DNA from: Ophiura sarsii
Taxonomy: Eukaryota > Echinodermata > Ophiuroidea > Amphilepidida > Ophiuridae
Direction of reading: 5' to 3'
DNA: 64,000 nucleotides
Assembly: GCA_035610835.1 (NCBI GenBank)
Contig: CM069447.1
Coordinates: 17,813,992-17,877,991, forward strand
Of this stretch, positions 58,201-62,999 are shown one piece after another. The position numbers were made by a program, and so were the translations under genes. Under the pieces are notes generated by a model. That model was not told the origin of the DNA. It ran no database searches and worked only from the letters and a program-made list of their open reading frames with translations. The first letter of the stretch is position 1; each line of letters starts with the position of its first letter.

Positions 58201-58862
58201 TTCAAGACATCATTTAGCCAACTTCAGTGACTTAAAAATTCTGTTCAGGAAACATATAGGCCTAATCAGCAAAAAAGGAGTGAAGTCAATTGGCCAGGTA
58301 GTGGAGGTCCTGAACCCAATAACAGAGAAATCCTGGACACTGTTTATATGAAAGTGAACACATCTAAGGCAACAAAAAAAAATTGTCCATAGATCACTTT
58401 AAAAAGTTGGGAAGGTCGGTCGGGATTTTTTTTTTTTTCTTCTCTCACACTTGCCCTTTTTTCAGGTACCAAAAGTAAAATGAGATGTACTTGTTATGGT
58501 AACCAAAACGGGGAACAAAATGTGTAATATCTTGATGAGAATTTTCATTTTCTCAACACTTAAAAAATAATTTAAAAAAAAAAAAATGATTTTCAACTAA
58601 TATTTATTTAAAAAAATGACACTTTAACAACAACAACAACAAAAAAGGATTTTTTTTTTTGGGTGGGGTGGTCAGAATGATTTAGAGGGTCGGGTGGACG
58701 AGGACAATCAAACATTTATTTTTTTGCTTAACAGCAAACAAAAAGTCAATTACACAAAAATGTATAAAGCATCATATCTTACCCTTCCAGGGAGTGTGGA
58801 AACCAGTAGGTAAACATTAGGAGGCATCTGTTTGGGTAGCCAGGCTAGATCCTGCTCCTCAC
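22054..58862 (-). CDS. NACHT/TPR protein (nephrocystin-3-like), spliced, both ends missing
   Basis: Eleven exons on the minus strand, with GT donors, AG acceptors and matching phases: 58862-58783, 50443-50252, 48842-48709, 44697-44613, 38282-38085, 35006-34869, 32158-32016, 30754-30631, 29380-29235, 25132-25012, 22295-22054. Together they are 1,603 bp, about 534 residues. Order of parts: end of a NACHT-type NTPase (WLPKQMPPNVYLLVSTLPG), the helical linker (ANWPIMKVDPL..., NPLYLKALLDE), a winged-helix-like part (FFQLTKAIQSYL, GLVRDTTMAIW, WSPFYLSLEENLV, NFFHDHLRQAVERKFLP), then helical and TPR repeats (GLFEDAYKSFHDAL, ILNNIALVLDDL). This order is known from nephrocystin-3 and the DDB_G0287407-like TPR proteins. 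Such STAND proteins are intracellular scaffolds or switches; the partner is unknown. The P-loop exons should lie beyond 64,000. No 3' exon or stop is seen left of 22,054. Confidence 0.8.
22370..22473 (-). pseudogene. Decayed partial copy of exon k
   Basis: Minus strand reads IGELSYVQG then a changed, expanded stretch (IAIEDAIKAIEHAIHIH) and WDLKL. The acceptor AG has become AC and there is no donor at the matching place. It lies about 180 bp upstream of the true exon's acceptor. Confidence 0.7.
22480..22655. mobile_element. Partial copy of the ACACTTTCC MITE
   Basis: Shares the segment ATGAAATGCATTGAAATAAG with 7,801 onward and the right end CCGCGTGGAAAGTGTTAAG. The left end is missing, replaced by duplicated exon sequence (22,370-22,473). 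Confidence 0.6.
22665..22698 (-). pseudogene. Short remnant of exon k start
   Basis: Minus strand TAGTGAGCTATCGTACGGCC matches the first bases of exon k (TTGGTGAGCTATCGTACGTC). Only about 30 bp remain. Confidence 0.5.
23183..23218 (-). pseudogene. Possible remnant of exon k start
   Basis: Minus strand GGTGAGATGTTGTACGACAA followed by GGGCAAGGTGG parallels exon k's start (GGTGAGCTATCGTACGTCCA then AGGCAAGCTGG), giving GEMLYDKGKV against GELSYVQGKL. Diverged, so less certain. Confidence 0.4.
23535..23575 (-). pseudogene. Remnant of exon k with its acceptor
   Basis: Minus strand has a TATGTCTAG acceptor then ATTGGTAAAATATCGTTGGC CAAGGGAAACTGGAAGA, giving IGKISLAKGNWK against IGELSYVQGKLE. It is the most distant of the series. 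Confidence 0.5.
23600..24040. other. Intronic, dispersed repeat, no gene
   Basis: 23,755-23,880 (GGTCAACCTCACCCCAG..., CGTCAGCTGGACCTCACGGC) recurs inverted at 59,110-59,300. Nothing coding is visible. Confidence 0.5.
24042..24733. mobile_element. TIR element (TATACAGGCTGTAAC ends)
   Basis: TATACAGGCTGTAACAAAAA on the left and TTTTTGTTACAGTCTGTATA on the right. The ends resemble the TACAGGGTGTAAC phrase at 4,030 and 45,160. About 690 bp with no intact transposase frame. Confidence 0.6.
24780..24893 (-). repeat. tRNA-derived SINE head (tRNA-like, 73 nt)
   Basis: Minus strand from 24,893: GCACCGGTGGCCAAATGGTT is an A-box region; GTGTTCGAGTCCCAC is a B box and T arm; CACCGG/CCGGTG forms the acceptor stem. 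The anticodon loop is irregular and no 3' CCA-type end fits. AATGTCCTTGCTTTTTTCGA follows. It is better explained as a SINE head than a working tRNA gene. Confidence 0.65.
25012..25132 (-). CDS. NACHT/TPR gene, exon j (TPR)
   Basis: The acceptor GATTTCAG before TGCAGTG was chosen over an AG five bases later because only it keeps the frame. Donor GTATGG. It encodes AVKRLQGNADMAKRFLMRAQ then VATEVLGSNHHYVAAIIGQ, with the kinesin-light-chain-like LG..H..VA pattern. Confidence 0.87.
25395..26640. repeat. Tandem repeat, 110-130 bp units, intronic
   Basis: About ten units containing ACCCATGTGACTCCCATGAG, TGATACTCATGACTTGACTT, AATGACTGGTGACCACACTG and CATGAGATCCCCTTATGATC. Units differ by small indels. 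A MITE interrupts it at 26,011-26,183. Confidence 0.85.
26011..26183. mobile_element. 173-bp hAT-like MITE inside the tandem repeat
   Basis: TGTGCATG flanks both sides (26,003-26,010; 26,184-26,191). Ends GCCTGAAAAA and TTTTTCAGCC are imperfect inverts. The interior repeats ATTTCCCTCCAAAT. Confidence 0.7.
26640..28215. other. Intron sequence, no gene seen
   Basis: A short inverted similarity between 27,650-27,710 and 27,905-27,960 (GGTTGAATCCAAAGAAGATT against its inverse) suggests an old fold-back element. Short open frames have no recognisable domain. Confidence 0.5.
28220..28500. mobile_element. A/T-rich TIR element with CCGACC motifs
   Basis: ATTGATTGGCCTAAC near 28,229 and its inverse GTTAGGCCAATCAAAC near 28,470. 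The interior has AACCGACCCT and GACCGACTGACCTACCC. Similar A-rich, (ACCG)-containing stretches occur at 43,150, 44,345, 52,455 and 58,370. Confidence 0.5.
28548..28828. mobile_element. Truncated copy of the GTGATGCGATC element
   Basis: Matches 45,575-45,860 closely (CTTATAATGTTATTCTATTG..., GTGGCGGGTTTTCACAGATC). Only the right end, TTTTCACAGATCGCATCAC, is present. Confidence 0.7.
28829..29086. mobile_element. 258-bp fold-back element (CAGCCCTTTTATGGC ends)
   Basis: CAGCCCTTTTATGGCAAAAG on the left and CTTTTGCCATAAAAGGGCTG on the right, arms about 37 bp. It directly abuts the previous element. Exon i lies 149 bp to the right. Confidence 0.7.
29235..29380 (-). CDS. NACHT/TPR gene, exon i (TPR)
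   Basis: Acceptor CATCGACAG, donor GTATGT. It encodes VLIEIGTVCRRLGLFEDAYK then SFHDALTRQPKPKTPSQKLR, a typical TPR helix pair (G...G..EDA...F..AL). It ends with GG of a Gly codon. Confidence 0.87.
30172..30602. mobile_element. GGGGGACTCAAGG-family MITE, copy 2
   Basis: The left end is damaged (TATTAAGGAAGTTTG appears twice). The right end ACTTCCTTGAGTCCCCCATT lies 28 bp from the donor of exon h. Confidence 0.65.
30631..30754 (-). CDS. NACHT/TPR gene, exon h
   Basis: Acceptor TTTATCAG, donor GTAAGT. It encodes LLFQRLLEELEARYFETDRI then SYQLKCNYPDVID. Frame and phase join exons g and i exactly. Confidence 0.82.
31256..31599. mobile_element. TTAA-flanked AGGGGCA-family MITE, element A
   Basis: Begins AGGGGCCATGAGAGATACGT after TTAA (31,252-31,255) and ends CTTTCAATGCCCCT before TTAA (31,600-31,603). 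Confidence 0.7.
31604..31981. mobile_element. TTAA-flanked AGGGGCA-family MITE, element B
   Basis: Begins AGGGGCATTGAGAGATGTAT and ends CGTATCTCTCAATGCCCCT, followed by TTAA (31,982-31,985). It shares the middle TTAA with element A. It lies 34 bp from the end of exon g. Confidence 0.7.
32016..32158 (-). CDS. NACHT/TPR gene, exon g
   Basis: Acceptor AATATACAG, donor GTTAGT. It encodes LGGYEQVEDAYLGALTRAEN and GLVRAMAGFFMQLGLLKGA, a helical repeat. It ends with two bases of an Arg codon, completed by exon h. Confidence 0.85.
32213..32450. mobile_element. ACACTTTCC-family MITE, third copy
   Basis: Left end TGTCCACGTGG, right end CTGTGTGGGAAGTATTGA, with the interior GCCTAGTATTGGTTTGGTAA shared with the other copies. 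Its ends are more diverged. It lies in an intron of the minus-strand gene. Confidence 0.55.
32668..33220. mobile_element. GGGGGACTCAAGG-family MITE, copy 3 (complete)
   Basis: TTAA on both sides (32,664-32,667; 33,221-33,224), ends GGGGGACTCAAGGAAGTTTT and CTTCCTTGAGTTCCCC. The interior is poly-T rich with ATTAGATTAGGTT. Confidence 0.75.
33249..33742 (+). mobile_element. tRNA-derived SINE with ATCAA tail
   Basis: The head has TGTGGTCTAGTGGATAGCAT (A box) and TGTGAGTTCTAGCCC (B-box-like). A body of about 370 bp ends ATTGGGTTATCCAGGGTCGT and AGGACCC, followed by (ATCAA)n-type tail repeats (33,705-33,742). Confidence 0.75.
34020..34651. mobile_element. Long palindromic element, 632 bp
   Basis: ATGAAGAGGTATTTTGCAAA AGGG at the left and its inverse at the right. 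An inner perfect inverted repeat (34,427-34,497) has GTTTTGTTGCAAAAGGGCCT arms around CGATTTAATTCT. Almost the whole element pairs with itself. Confidence 0.7.
34869..35006 (-). CDS. NACHT/TPR gene, exon f
   Basis: 46 codons in phase 0, acceptor GGTTTCAG, donor GTAAGG. It encodes VDEVPFLLAQAGELQRLRST then VFQRLMSTEEGKFQLIKSW, matching the EELPYLL...G.L..L helical pairs that follow the winged helix in the family. Confidence 0.88.
35611..36119. mobile_element. GGGGGACTCAAGG-family MITE, copy 4
   Basis: TTAA at 35,607-35,610 and 36,120-36,123; the G run at the left end is lengthened. Ends ACTCAAGGAAGTTTTGACTT and CTTCATTGAGTCCCCCC. Confidence 0.72.
36231..37047. mobile_element. Probable TIR element (AGGTAAGGCCCGG ends)
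   Basis: AGGTAAGGCCCGG on the left and CCGGGGCTTACCT on the right. The interior is rich in short phrases such as CTCGCTTT and TTCGTGCGTTTTT. It contains a two-copy direct repeat at 36,700-36,865. Confidence 0.5.
37273..37308. repeat. Perfect palindrome, about 34 bp
   Basis: AGTGATATATAGAAT, four bases, then the exact inverse. No other feature is attached. Confidence 0.65.
37310..38084. other. Intron sequence, no gene or repeat recognised
   Basis: Unique-looking AT-rich sequence between exons e and f, with no coding signal beyond short random frames. Confidence 0.5.
38085..38282 (-). CDS. NACHT/TPR gene, exon e
   Basis: 66 codons in phase 0, acceptor ATTCTAG, donor GTAAGT. It encodes IPSRVWSPFYLSLEENLVNR, then GIVNFFHDHLRQAVERKFLP and KRQGYLALANFF. 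The FFHDHLRQAVE motif is diagnostic for this family. Confidence 0.9.
38445..42612. repeat. Satellite array, monomer about 108 bp, higher-order period 543 bp
   Basis: Roughly 38 monomers with AATTAATCAACAAAAAGAAC, CCTCCACCAAATCCCATCAA, GATAGGCCTTACTGATCTAT and TTGACCCCATATTTGACCCC. From about 39,660 to 41,370 a five-monomer block of 543 bp repeats three times, apparently without change. Another period of 375 bp occurs at 41,672-42,300. The outer monomers are more diverged and end with GATATCGCGTCACAA. It lies in the intron between exons d and e. The open frames on both strands are by-products of a 108-bp (36-codon) period. Confidence 0.92.
42612..42670. repeat. Short tandem repeat ACGGCATACGGCGGAC
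   Basis: Several CATACGG / CGGACAG units directly after the satellite, ending with GACAGAAAGAGTGATAAC. Confidence 0.7.
42670..44612. other. Intron sequence with decayed A-rich elements, no gene
   Basis: CCGGCCCGACTGACCCAC near 42,728, CCGACCGACCGTG near 43,187 and CCGACCTACCGACCC near 44,363 mark remnants of the A-rich CCGACC family. The open frame at 43,431-43,808 (plus) has no domain I recognise. Confidence 0.45.
44162..44200. repeat. Hairpin GTTGAACCAGGGAGGTGT
   Basis: Imperfect inverted repeat with a short loop; its core ACCAGGGAGGTGT recurs as a perfect palindrome at 63,736-63,763. Confidence 0.6.
44613..44697 (-). CDS. NACHT/TPR gene, exon d
   Basis: 85 bp, acceptor TTATTATAG, donor GTATGT. 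The first base completes the Arg codon of exon c. It encodes PGLVRDTTMAIWCSHRGMSE then QELLNFLQ, the winged-helix-like start seen in nephrocystin-3 relatives. Confidence 0.85.
45410..45857. mobile_element. TIR element (GTGATGCGATCTGTGAAAAC ends)
   Basis: The left end GTGATGCGATCTGTGAAAAC CCG is inverted at the right (GGGTTTTCACAGATCGCATCAC). A partial extra copy of the end follows (45,858-45,878). The termini resemble those of the 20,738 element. A shorter relative is at 28,548. Confidence 0.7.
46560..46970. repeat. Degenerate tandem repeat of TTTCTTGTGTAATCTTG
   Basis: About ten diverged units such as ATTTCTTGCGCATTTCTTGC and TGTGTAATCTTGCGTTATAG. Single antisense copies (ACACAAGAAAT) lie at 46,017 and 46,185. 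Intronic. Confidence 0.7.
47640..47863. mobile_element. Small fold-back element (TCTAAAAGCGGGTTAAGTCAC ends)
   Basis: TAAAAGCGGGTTAAGTCACA on the left and TGTGACTTAACCCTCTTTTA on the right. No target duplication could be settled. Confidence 0.5.
47864..48708. other. Intron sequence, no gene seen
   Basis: Carries C-rich and A-rich remnants (CCCCCCCCCTCCC near 48,170) and nothing coding before exon c. Confidence 0.5.
48709..48842 (-). CDS. NACHT/TPR gene, exon c
   Basis: Begins in phase 0 after a TTTTTTCAG acceptor and ends with two bases of an Arg codon. It contains VRMYGSFFQLTKAIQSYL and KLFVKILERLTNDFDNG, the usual continuation after NPLYLK. The donor is GTATCT, somewhat weak. Confidence 0.85.
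49109..49200 (-). pseudogene. Decayed partial copy of exon b
   Basis: Minus strand retains the equivalent of DEQTSLIVDAKQSSNPLYL with frame-breaking changes (extra bases at TATCGCATCC and GCCTCAACG) and a GTAAGT donor. It is the furthest from the parent exon. Confidence 0.65.
49558..49686 (-). CDS. Tandem partial copy of exon b, cassette 4 (possible alternative exon)
   Basis: 129 bp, phase 0 to phase 0 if spliced at CCTATTACAGAG. It encodes GTCIDTC then YMSLYAKTLNDEQ...NPLHLKALLDE, with one extra codon (Arg) compared with the other copies. Donor GTAAGT. Whether it is transcribed is unknown. Confidence 0.45.
49730..49855 (-). CDS. Tandem partial copy of exon b, cassette 3
   Basis: 126 bp, 42 codons, open, with a matching AG acceptor context and a GTAAGT donor. 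It encodes GTCIDTCYMSLYAKTLNDEQ ... NPLYLKALLDK. It differs from exon b's last 34 codons mainly in the final residue (Lys for Glu). Confidence 0.45.
49901..50026 (-). CDS. Tandem partial copy of exon b, cassette 2
   Basis: 126 bp, the same protein as cassette 3 as far as I can read, with intact splice-like ends. The spacing to cassettes 3 and 1 is 171 and 173 bp. Confidence 0.45.
50074..50199 (-). CDS. Tandem partial copy of exon b, cassette 1
   Basis: 126 bp, ending LLDE like the parent exon, donor GTAAGT. It lies 52 bp from exon b's donor, so an intron between the two would be very short. Confidence 0.45.
50252..50443 (-). CDS. NACHT/TPR gene, exon b
   Basis: 64 codons, phase 0 on both sides, donor GTGAGT. 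Key text: AQDAVQQANWPIMKVDPLNE, then RTIITGYMSLYAKTLNDEQ and SSNPLYLKALLDE. NPLYLK.LL.E is the conserved motif after the NTPase core of nephrocystin-3-like proteins. Partial copies of this exon lie downstream (49.56-50.20 kb). Confidence 0.85.
50629..51250. mobile_element. Fold-back element (TATACACCTAGCAACA ends) nested in another repeat
   Basis: TATACACCTAGCAACA on the left, its inverse GTTGCTAGGTGTATAC on the right. The arms match for about 230 bp (AAATTTCTTCTCCGCAGTTT, CAATGACCGCGCATAACAAC and inverses). The surrounding repeat (GGCCCTTAAGCATGTATAAA) occurs at 50,511, 51,270 and inverted at 22,970-23,140. Confidence 0.65.
51550..52875. mobile_element. Nested cluster of AGGGGCA-family MITEs
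   Basis: An element-A-like copy starts near 51,556 (GATATGTATGGGAGCGCGCC) and resumes at 52,293 (AGCCGTCTATCGTG), ending TCTCAGTGCCCCTTTAA at 52,875. A B-like copy in reverse orientation (about 51,927-52,289) splits it. A third element with GAAGTTGACTTGCCCTTTC and its inverse as ends occupies about 52,455-52,808. Confidence 0.6.
52880..53560. other. Intron sequence, no gene seen
   Basis: Unique-looking; GGTCTCCCGTTTCGGCATAG near 53,313 is the only GC-richer patch. Confidence 0.45.
53570..53690. repeat. 20-bp tandem repeat TTAGCTAATTAGTTAGTTAA
   Basis: Five to six near-identical AT-rich units, self-complementary in part, followed by weaker copies around 53,760-53,825. Confidence 0.85.
54491..54837. 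mobile_element. TIR element carrying a tRNA-like segment
   Basis: The left end ATTAATATGCAGCGACGGAA ATACCCACAT is inverted at the right (ATGTGGGTATTTCCATTACT GCATATTAAT). Inside, an inverted pair CCTAGGTAG / CAACCCTGGGTTGAC encloses the tRNA-like part. It is the compact version of the element found in the three FREP units. Confidence 0.65.
54605..54672 (-). repeat. tRNA-like A box and B box
   Basis: Minus strand has TCTAGTGGTTGAGATA (A box) and, 40 bp later, GGTTCAATTCT (B box), followed by CACTAGGACCAC. This is typical of a tRNA-derived SINE head; the arms do not make a full cloverleaf. Confidence 0.6.
55231..55611. mobile_element. Complete TTAA-flanked fold-back MITE (AGGCATATTAT)
   Basis: TTAA at 55,227-55,230 and 55,612-55,615. 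Ends AGGCATATTATATGATCTTT and AAAGATCACATAATATGCCT. The whole 381 bp folds back on itself. Truncated relatives are in FREP units 2 and 3. Confidence 0.75.
55870..56455 (+). pseudogene. Decayed 3' end of a non-LTR retrotransposon
   Basis: Pieces in shifting frames read as the C-terminal region of a LINE protein: KVEDFKNLGAWM, ITRKAAAWRAC, MLRTVFNINWSQH, KVSDKIRERRARF, then KHGVRNRGRPALTYIDILKR and LERKIWRSIVVRENHRP. There are stops and frameshifts. It ends in a (GTCAA)n tail. The text fits the protein ends of LINEs that carry an RGRP..TY..... motif; the clade is not certain. Confidence 0.75.
56609..56717. repeat. 109-bp fold-back element (GTGTTATATTGTCTGACA)
   Basis: Perfect 18-bp inverted ends around a 73-bp GC-richer loop. 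Confidence 0.7.
56720..58370. other. Intron sequence, no gene seen
   Basis: 56,850-57,130 is relatively rich in CG (ACGTTATG, CAGTTACGTCACTG); the rest is AT-rich. Open frames such as 57,738-58,079 (minus) show no domain or splice logic. Confidence 0.45.
58370..58740. mobile_element. A-rich TIR-like element with GGTCGGTCGG
   Basis: AAAAAATTGTCC near 58,375 and GGACAATC near 58,702 are inverted. Inside are GGTCGGTCGGGA and AACAACAACAAC. The right edge lies about 40 bp from exon a. Confidence 0.45.
58783..58862 (-). CDS. NACHT/TPR gene, exon a (most 5' seen)
   Basis: Acceptor TTTAAAG before GTGAGGAG, donor GTAAGA. It encodes GEEQDLAWLPKQMPPNVYLL followed by VSTLPGR, the end of the NTPase core (sensor-like VSTLP strand). 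It begins two bases into the frame, so it needs an upstream exon ending with one base of a Gly codon; none was found to 64,000. Confidence 0.75.
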
Positions 58863-60298
58863 CTTTAAGTGAATACAAACAAAACAAAAAAACATAACAA
58901 TTACGTTTTAAAAATGTTTTTCTTGTATCTTATCTGTATACCTGTTAAACAGCCACCTGCAAACCTTACCTTTCATAACCCTAACCCTACTACACCATAC
59001 AGAACCACAAAGTTACATGTGATTCTAAGCATGTGTATGGTTGAATTTTACATTTCCTGTACAAATCAATAGTTCGGATGGGAACCTATGGGAAGGCCAA
59101 GGTGAGGGGTACAAACAGTGTAGGCCGGCCAAAACAACCAATGGACCTACGCATGCTTGAAAACTCACAAAATGCCGCTAACCAATCAGAGCCGTGAGGT
59201 CGAGCTGACGTATTGCGCTCCACGGATGACCGTTGTACCGTTTTGGGGTGATGTTGAACTAACATACTTTACGCTGAGGTTGAACTCGCGTACTTTACCC
59301 CAGTTGAACCTCATGTGACGTGCATCCATTGCTTCTAGCTTGCAACACATCTACACAAGCCTCCAACAAAGAAGTAGAGATAACATGGGGATGCCTCCCT
59401 AATCCTTACTTATCTCATAGCAGTTGTTTCTAACTTTGACGGGAAATAAGTTAATCCTTAATTTGCATGTTAATATGTATTCTATGAAATAATATTTTTG
59501 AAATAGACAACAACAATAAGGTTCACCTATAGATTCAAACTGGCCACAGTCTTTGGATTATAGATCTTGACATGAGTTATATGACGATCTCTTCAAATAT
59601 TAATTCATGGACACAATTAACCCCCTGAGAACTACCGGCCGATTGGTTAAAACGATGGATACATCATTTATTGCACCAATGAGAGACATTGTTAGAATAA
59701 TTGTATCCCTGATAAAGATGGGAGTGAAACATTTTACAAGCTGCATTTGAATTGGCTATTCATATGAGTACATCTTGTAATAAACCAATCAGAACCACTG
59801 TAAGATAGACAGGCAGACCCCAGGGGGTTAAGTCACTTAGAATAGAAGTTGCTTCCTGGGGGAAAAGTTAAAATTGGCAACATTTTGCAATCCTCCACAT
59901 AATCGCTATCATCCAGCGTGTTGAATACCTCATCTGTGCCATATTTACTTGTACTTATGATCGACGCATTCAACAACTCCGCCATACCTGAAGTACAGTA
60001 GCAAAGCGTTGTTAAATTAAGATAAACCATGATCGAACCGCACCACGCAGAAAAAGTGCGACGCTAACGCAACCGCAGGTGTGGGTTTTTTTGGAATTTT
60101 TGTGCACACGCTGTTGACATCAACTTTTGAACCTAAAGGAACTTGAGTATATTTTTTAATTTGATTGTTTCAGTATTAAGGTTTTTGAAAATAGTTTGAG
60201 TGAAATTGTTAAAAAATGAAGTACAATTAAGAAAGTAAATGATGTTCTTATTTGCATTGTCTATTTATAAAATGGCATTCAAATCCTTGATCGTTGTT
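58863..60298. other. No confirmed gene; one possible terminal exon
   Basis: 59,110-59,300 is the inverted relative of 23,755-23,880. On the minus strand 59,987-59,833 follows a TACTTCAG acceptor and stays open to TGA (MAELLNASIISTSK ... LPILTFPPGSNFYSK). It could be the last exon of a gene to the right, but I recognise no family and give it low weight. Confidence 0.3.
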
Positions 60299-60437
60299 GA
60301 AAGGGATTAAATCATGTCTCAGCGTATGTGCATCACTAATCTACAACTTGCCTTCTGCGATTCTTTCACGAGGGCAACGACGCGAACACCGTTGTAGATT
60401 GGTGATACACATACGCTAAAACATGATTTACTCCCTT
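60299..60437. repeat. Hairpin-forming element with arms of about 45 bp
   Basis: AAGGGATTAAATCATGTCTC ... CATCACTAATCTACAAC and its near-perfect inverse, loop about 45 bp. Confidence 0.7.
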
Positions 60438-60439
60438 AA

Positions 60440-62210
60440 TCAACACACAAAAACAGCATGCAACACGTCTTTAAAAAGGTACTCGTCGTGGGATAAACAA
60501 GCAGTTGAACTTTGAACCCACTTTGTCTCGTTCCCCAGTCGTCTTACCAATGTAAACAAACCCTTTTAGGCATGACAAACCACAGAATATTAATATTTTA
60601 AATGTATTTTAAACAATACATATCATCATTGGAATCACAAATGCAATTTTTTAGTTGAAAGTCAAATTCTTGCTCAAAAGTGGTTAAAATGGGATTCGTA
60701 CTCCTTATTTTAACTGAATTGATCATATCTCGGCAATAGACGTTATTCATAATTGGCGCACTTACGTCAGAAGAGGGCCGTGCTATCCAACTGAGCATGC
60801 TCAGAGCAATAAGTGCTCCAAAAACGAGACTATTGATGTAGCCGAGACGAGAGTGATGTAGTTTTTCAATGTGGTAAACTTTGCACTTATCATACAAATT
60901 CTTCATACTTCCGAGCTGTTCAATATTTGACCTTATTAACTTTCGTGAAATAAACTTGAACGTATAAACTATCTATTCCACTAGTTTGAAATGAAATGTT
61001 TGCTGGTAACCGACATTATCTAGGAAAATGTAGAAATTCACAGTTCATTATAATGCAATACACGTCTAGCCACCTTTCCTTTCATTATTATCTATTGTCT
61101 TTCTATTGTTGCATCAGCCCTTTATTTTGTATGAAGAGGTCACCATTCTGGTCACGGCGTATGAACAGCCCGTTATCGAGCCAAGAGACCATTATTAGAC
61201 AAAGGTTTTTGATAACGTCCTCTAGCTCACATAACGTCGTCTGCCCTGTAGTGACCTCTTCCAAAAATATTGAGCAGATGAACAAAAGAAGACAATAATA
61301 ACAAAGAAAAGAGAAGTTGATTACCTACGAAGAAGGTTTTTTGCACTATTATCACCGATCGGATAAGCGGATAAGATTAACACTTCTGAGTAAACATCTC
61401 ATAAACAGATTTTAAGTAGGCCTAGCAACAGTGAACATGATCAATAGTTTTTCAATAGTTTGAAATCCTGATCCTGAAGTATGCCTATTGCCTATGCATC
61501 AATGATTGAAATATAGAGACAACTATGGGTTTAAAACGGATCACACTGTTTTATCACACATAGTTGGCAAAAGTATTTTTATTGAATTTATATCGACAGG
61601 CCTACAATGAAAATAATTTATTTCAATGATAAAGTAGGCCTAATAATAATGCAATGATTACAATTTAGATCTGGATACACAATCAAGCCTTATTATTAAT
61701 AGGATGTGCATATATAAGGCCAAATAAAAATAAAAACTAGTTTCTCGTCCTAACTTTTGAAAAAAGGAGGATGAGGGCACATTTTTTTGTTAGTAAACAA
61801 TGCAAAATCACCATTACCAGCGTGGTATTGCATGATTGATTGCATAACTTGAAGAGGTCGAGGCCTTTGTACAATCTTTTTATTTCATGGTTCTGGCCCT
61901 GGGAGGTTTGTGAACAAAAACCTGCTTTAAAATGCTCATTGGACTATAGTAAAATTATTACCAAGATTTCAGCTTTTTAAATACTTTAACAAAAAGGTTA
62001 TGGAAAAAATACAGAAAAAAGAAAAGAAAATTATAGAATTCCTGAAAAATTATGCGCGAGGGGACGAAAAACTGCTTTATTTTTTTACTTGGCCTAATAA
62101 TAGCACCAGTAAACAAACTTCATAGTAGTGGATTTTTTATTACCAATTCTTCAATTTAGGGGGGAAATTGAAAATGGTGTATCCAAGGAGGGCACACATT
62201 CGGGGGACTC
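60440..62210. other. No gene seen
   Basis: AT-rich sequence. A small inverted pair GAAGAGGTCAC / GTGACCTCTTCC spans 61,133-61,262. The open frames there on both strands have no recognised domain. Confidence 0.45.
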
Positions 62211-62214
62211 TAAA

Positions 62215-62753
62215 GGGGGACTCAAGGAAGTTTTTGATTTGATTTTTTGAATTTTGTGAGTGCTCTAATTTTTGAACTGTTAATCAAATGCACATACATG
62301 TATACATTTTTGGAAAGGAAATGAATAAGAGAATCCGAATTTCTCATTTTTTAACCATATTTAATACTTTTTGAAATTTTGACCAAAAAGTGCAAAAAAA
62401 GAGATTTTTCAACATTTTTAAACTTTTGTTGGCACTTTTTAGTCATTAGTATTAGATTAGGTTACAAAATGAGAAATACGTCCCCAAGTTATTGTCTTTA
62501 CATCATAATCAAGCGATTTGGGCATTTTTTACTCAAAATTATTTTGTTAGCTTTGTTCAAAAATGTTGGGTCAATAAAGTGATTTTTTTGTGATTTTCTC
62601 AAAAAATCCACATTTTGGGTCAAAATTTGTGCCAATTTTGGATTCTCTGATCCATTTCCTTTCCAAAACTGTATATGTTTATATACATTTGAGTCATAGT
62701 TCAATAATTACAGCACGCACAAAATTCGAAAAGTGACTTCCTTGAGTCACCCC
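62215..62753. mobile_element. GGGGGACTCAAGG-family MITE, copy 5
   Basis: Ends GGGGGACTCAAGGAAGTTTT and CTTCCTTGAGTCACCCC. The flanking TTAA is mutated (TAAA / TAGG). Arms as in the other copies (TTCCTTTCCAAAACTGTATA). Confidence 0.7.
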
Positions 62754-62849
62754 TAGGGATCGATTAATTAACTTCTATCTAATTTCAAGACTTCGATTGG
62801 GGAATCGAACAGCAAATTAGTATAAAAAAGTGGCGGCGACAGCAACACT

Positions 62850-62968
<119 letters not shown>

Positions 62969-62999
62969 GGTCAAACGTGGGGTGGGGGTCAAACGTGGC

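Noticed and set aside
61103..61285. Minus-strand frame with SWLDNGLFIRRDQNGDLFIQ as a possible exon
   Set aside because: Open on both strands, bounded by an inverted GAAGAGGTCAC pair and without a recognised family; I could not choose between a small element and an exon.
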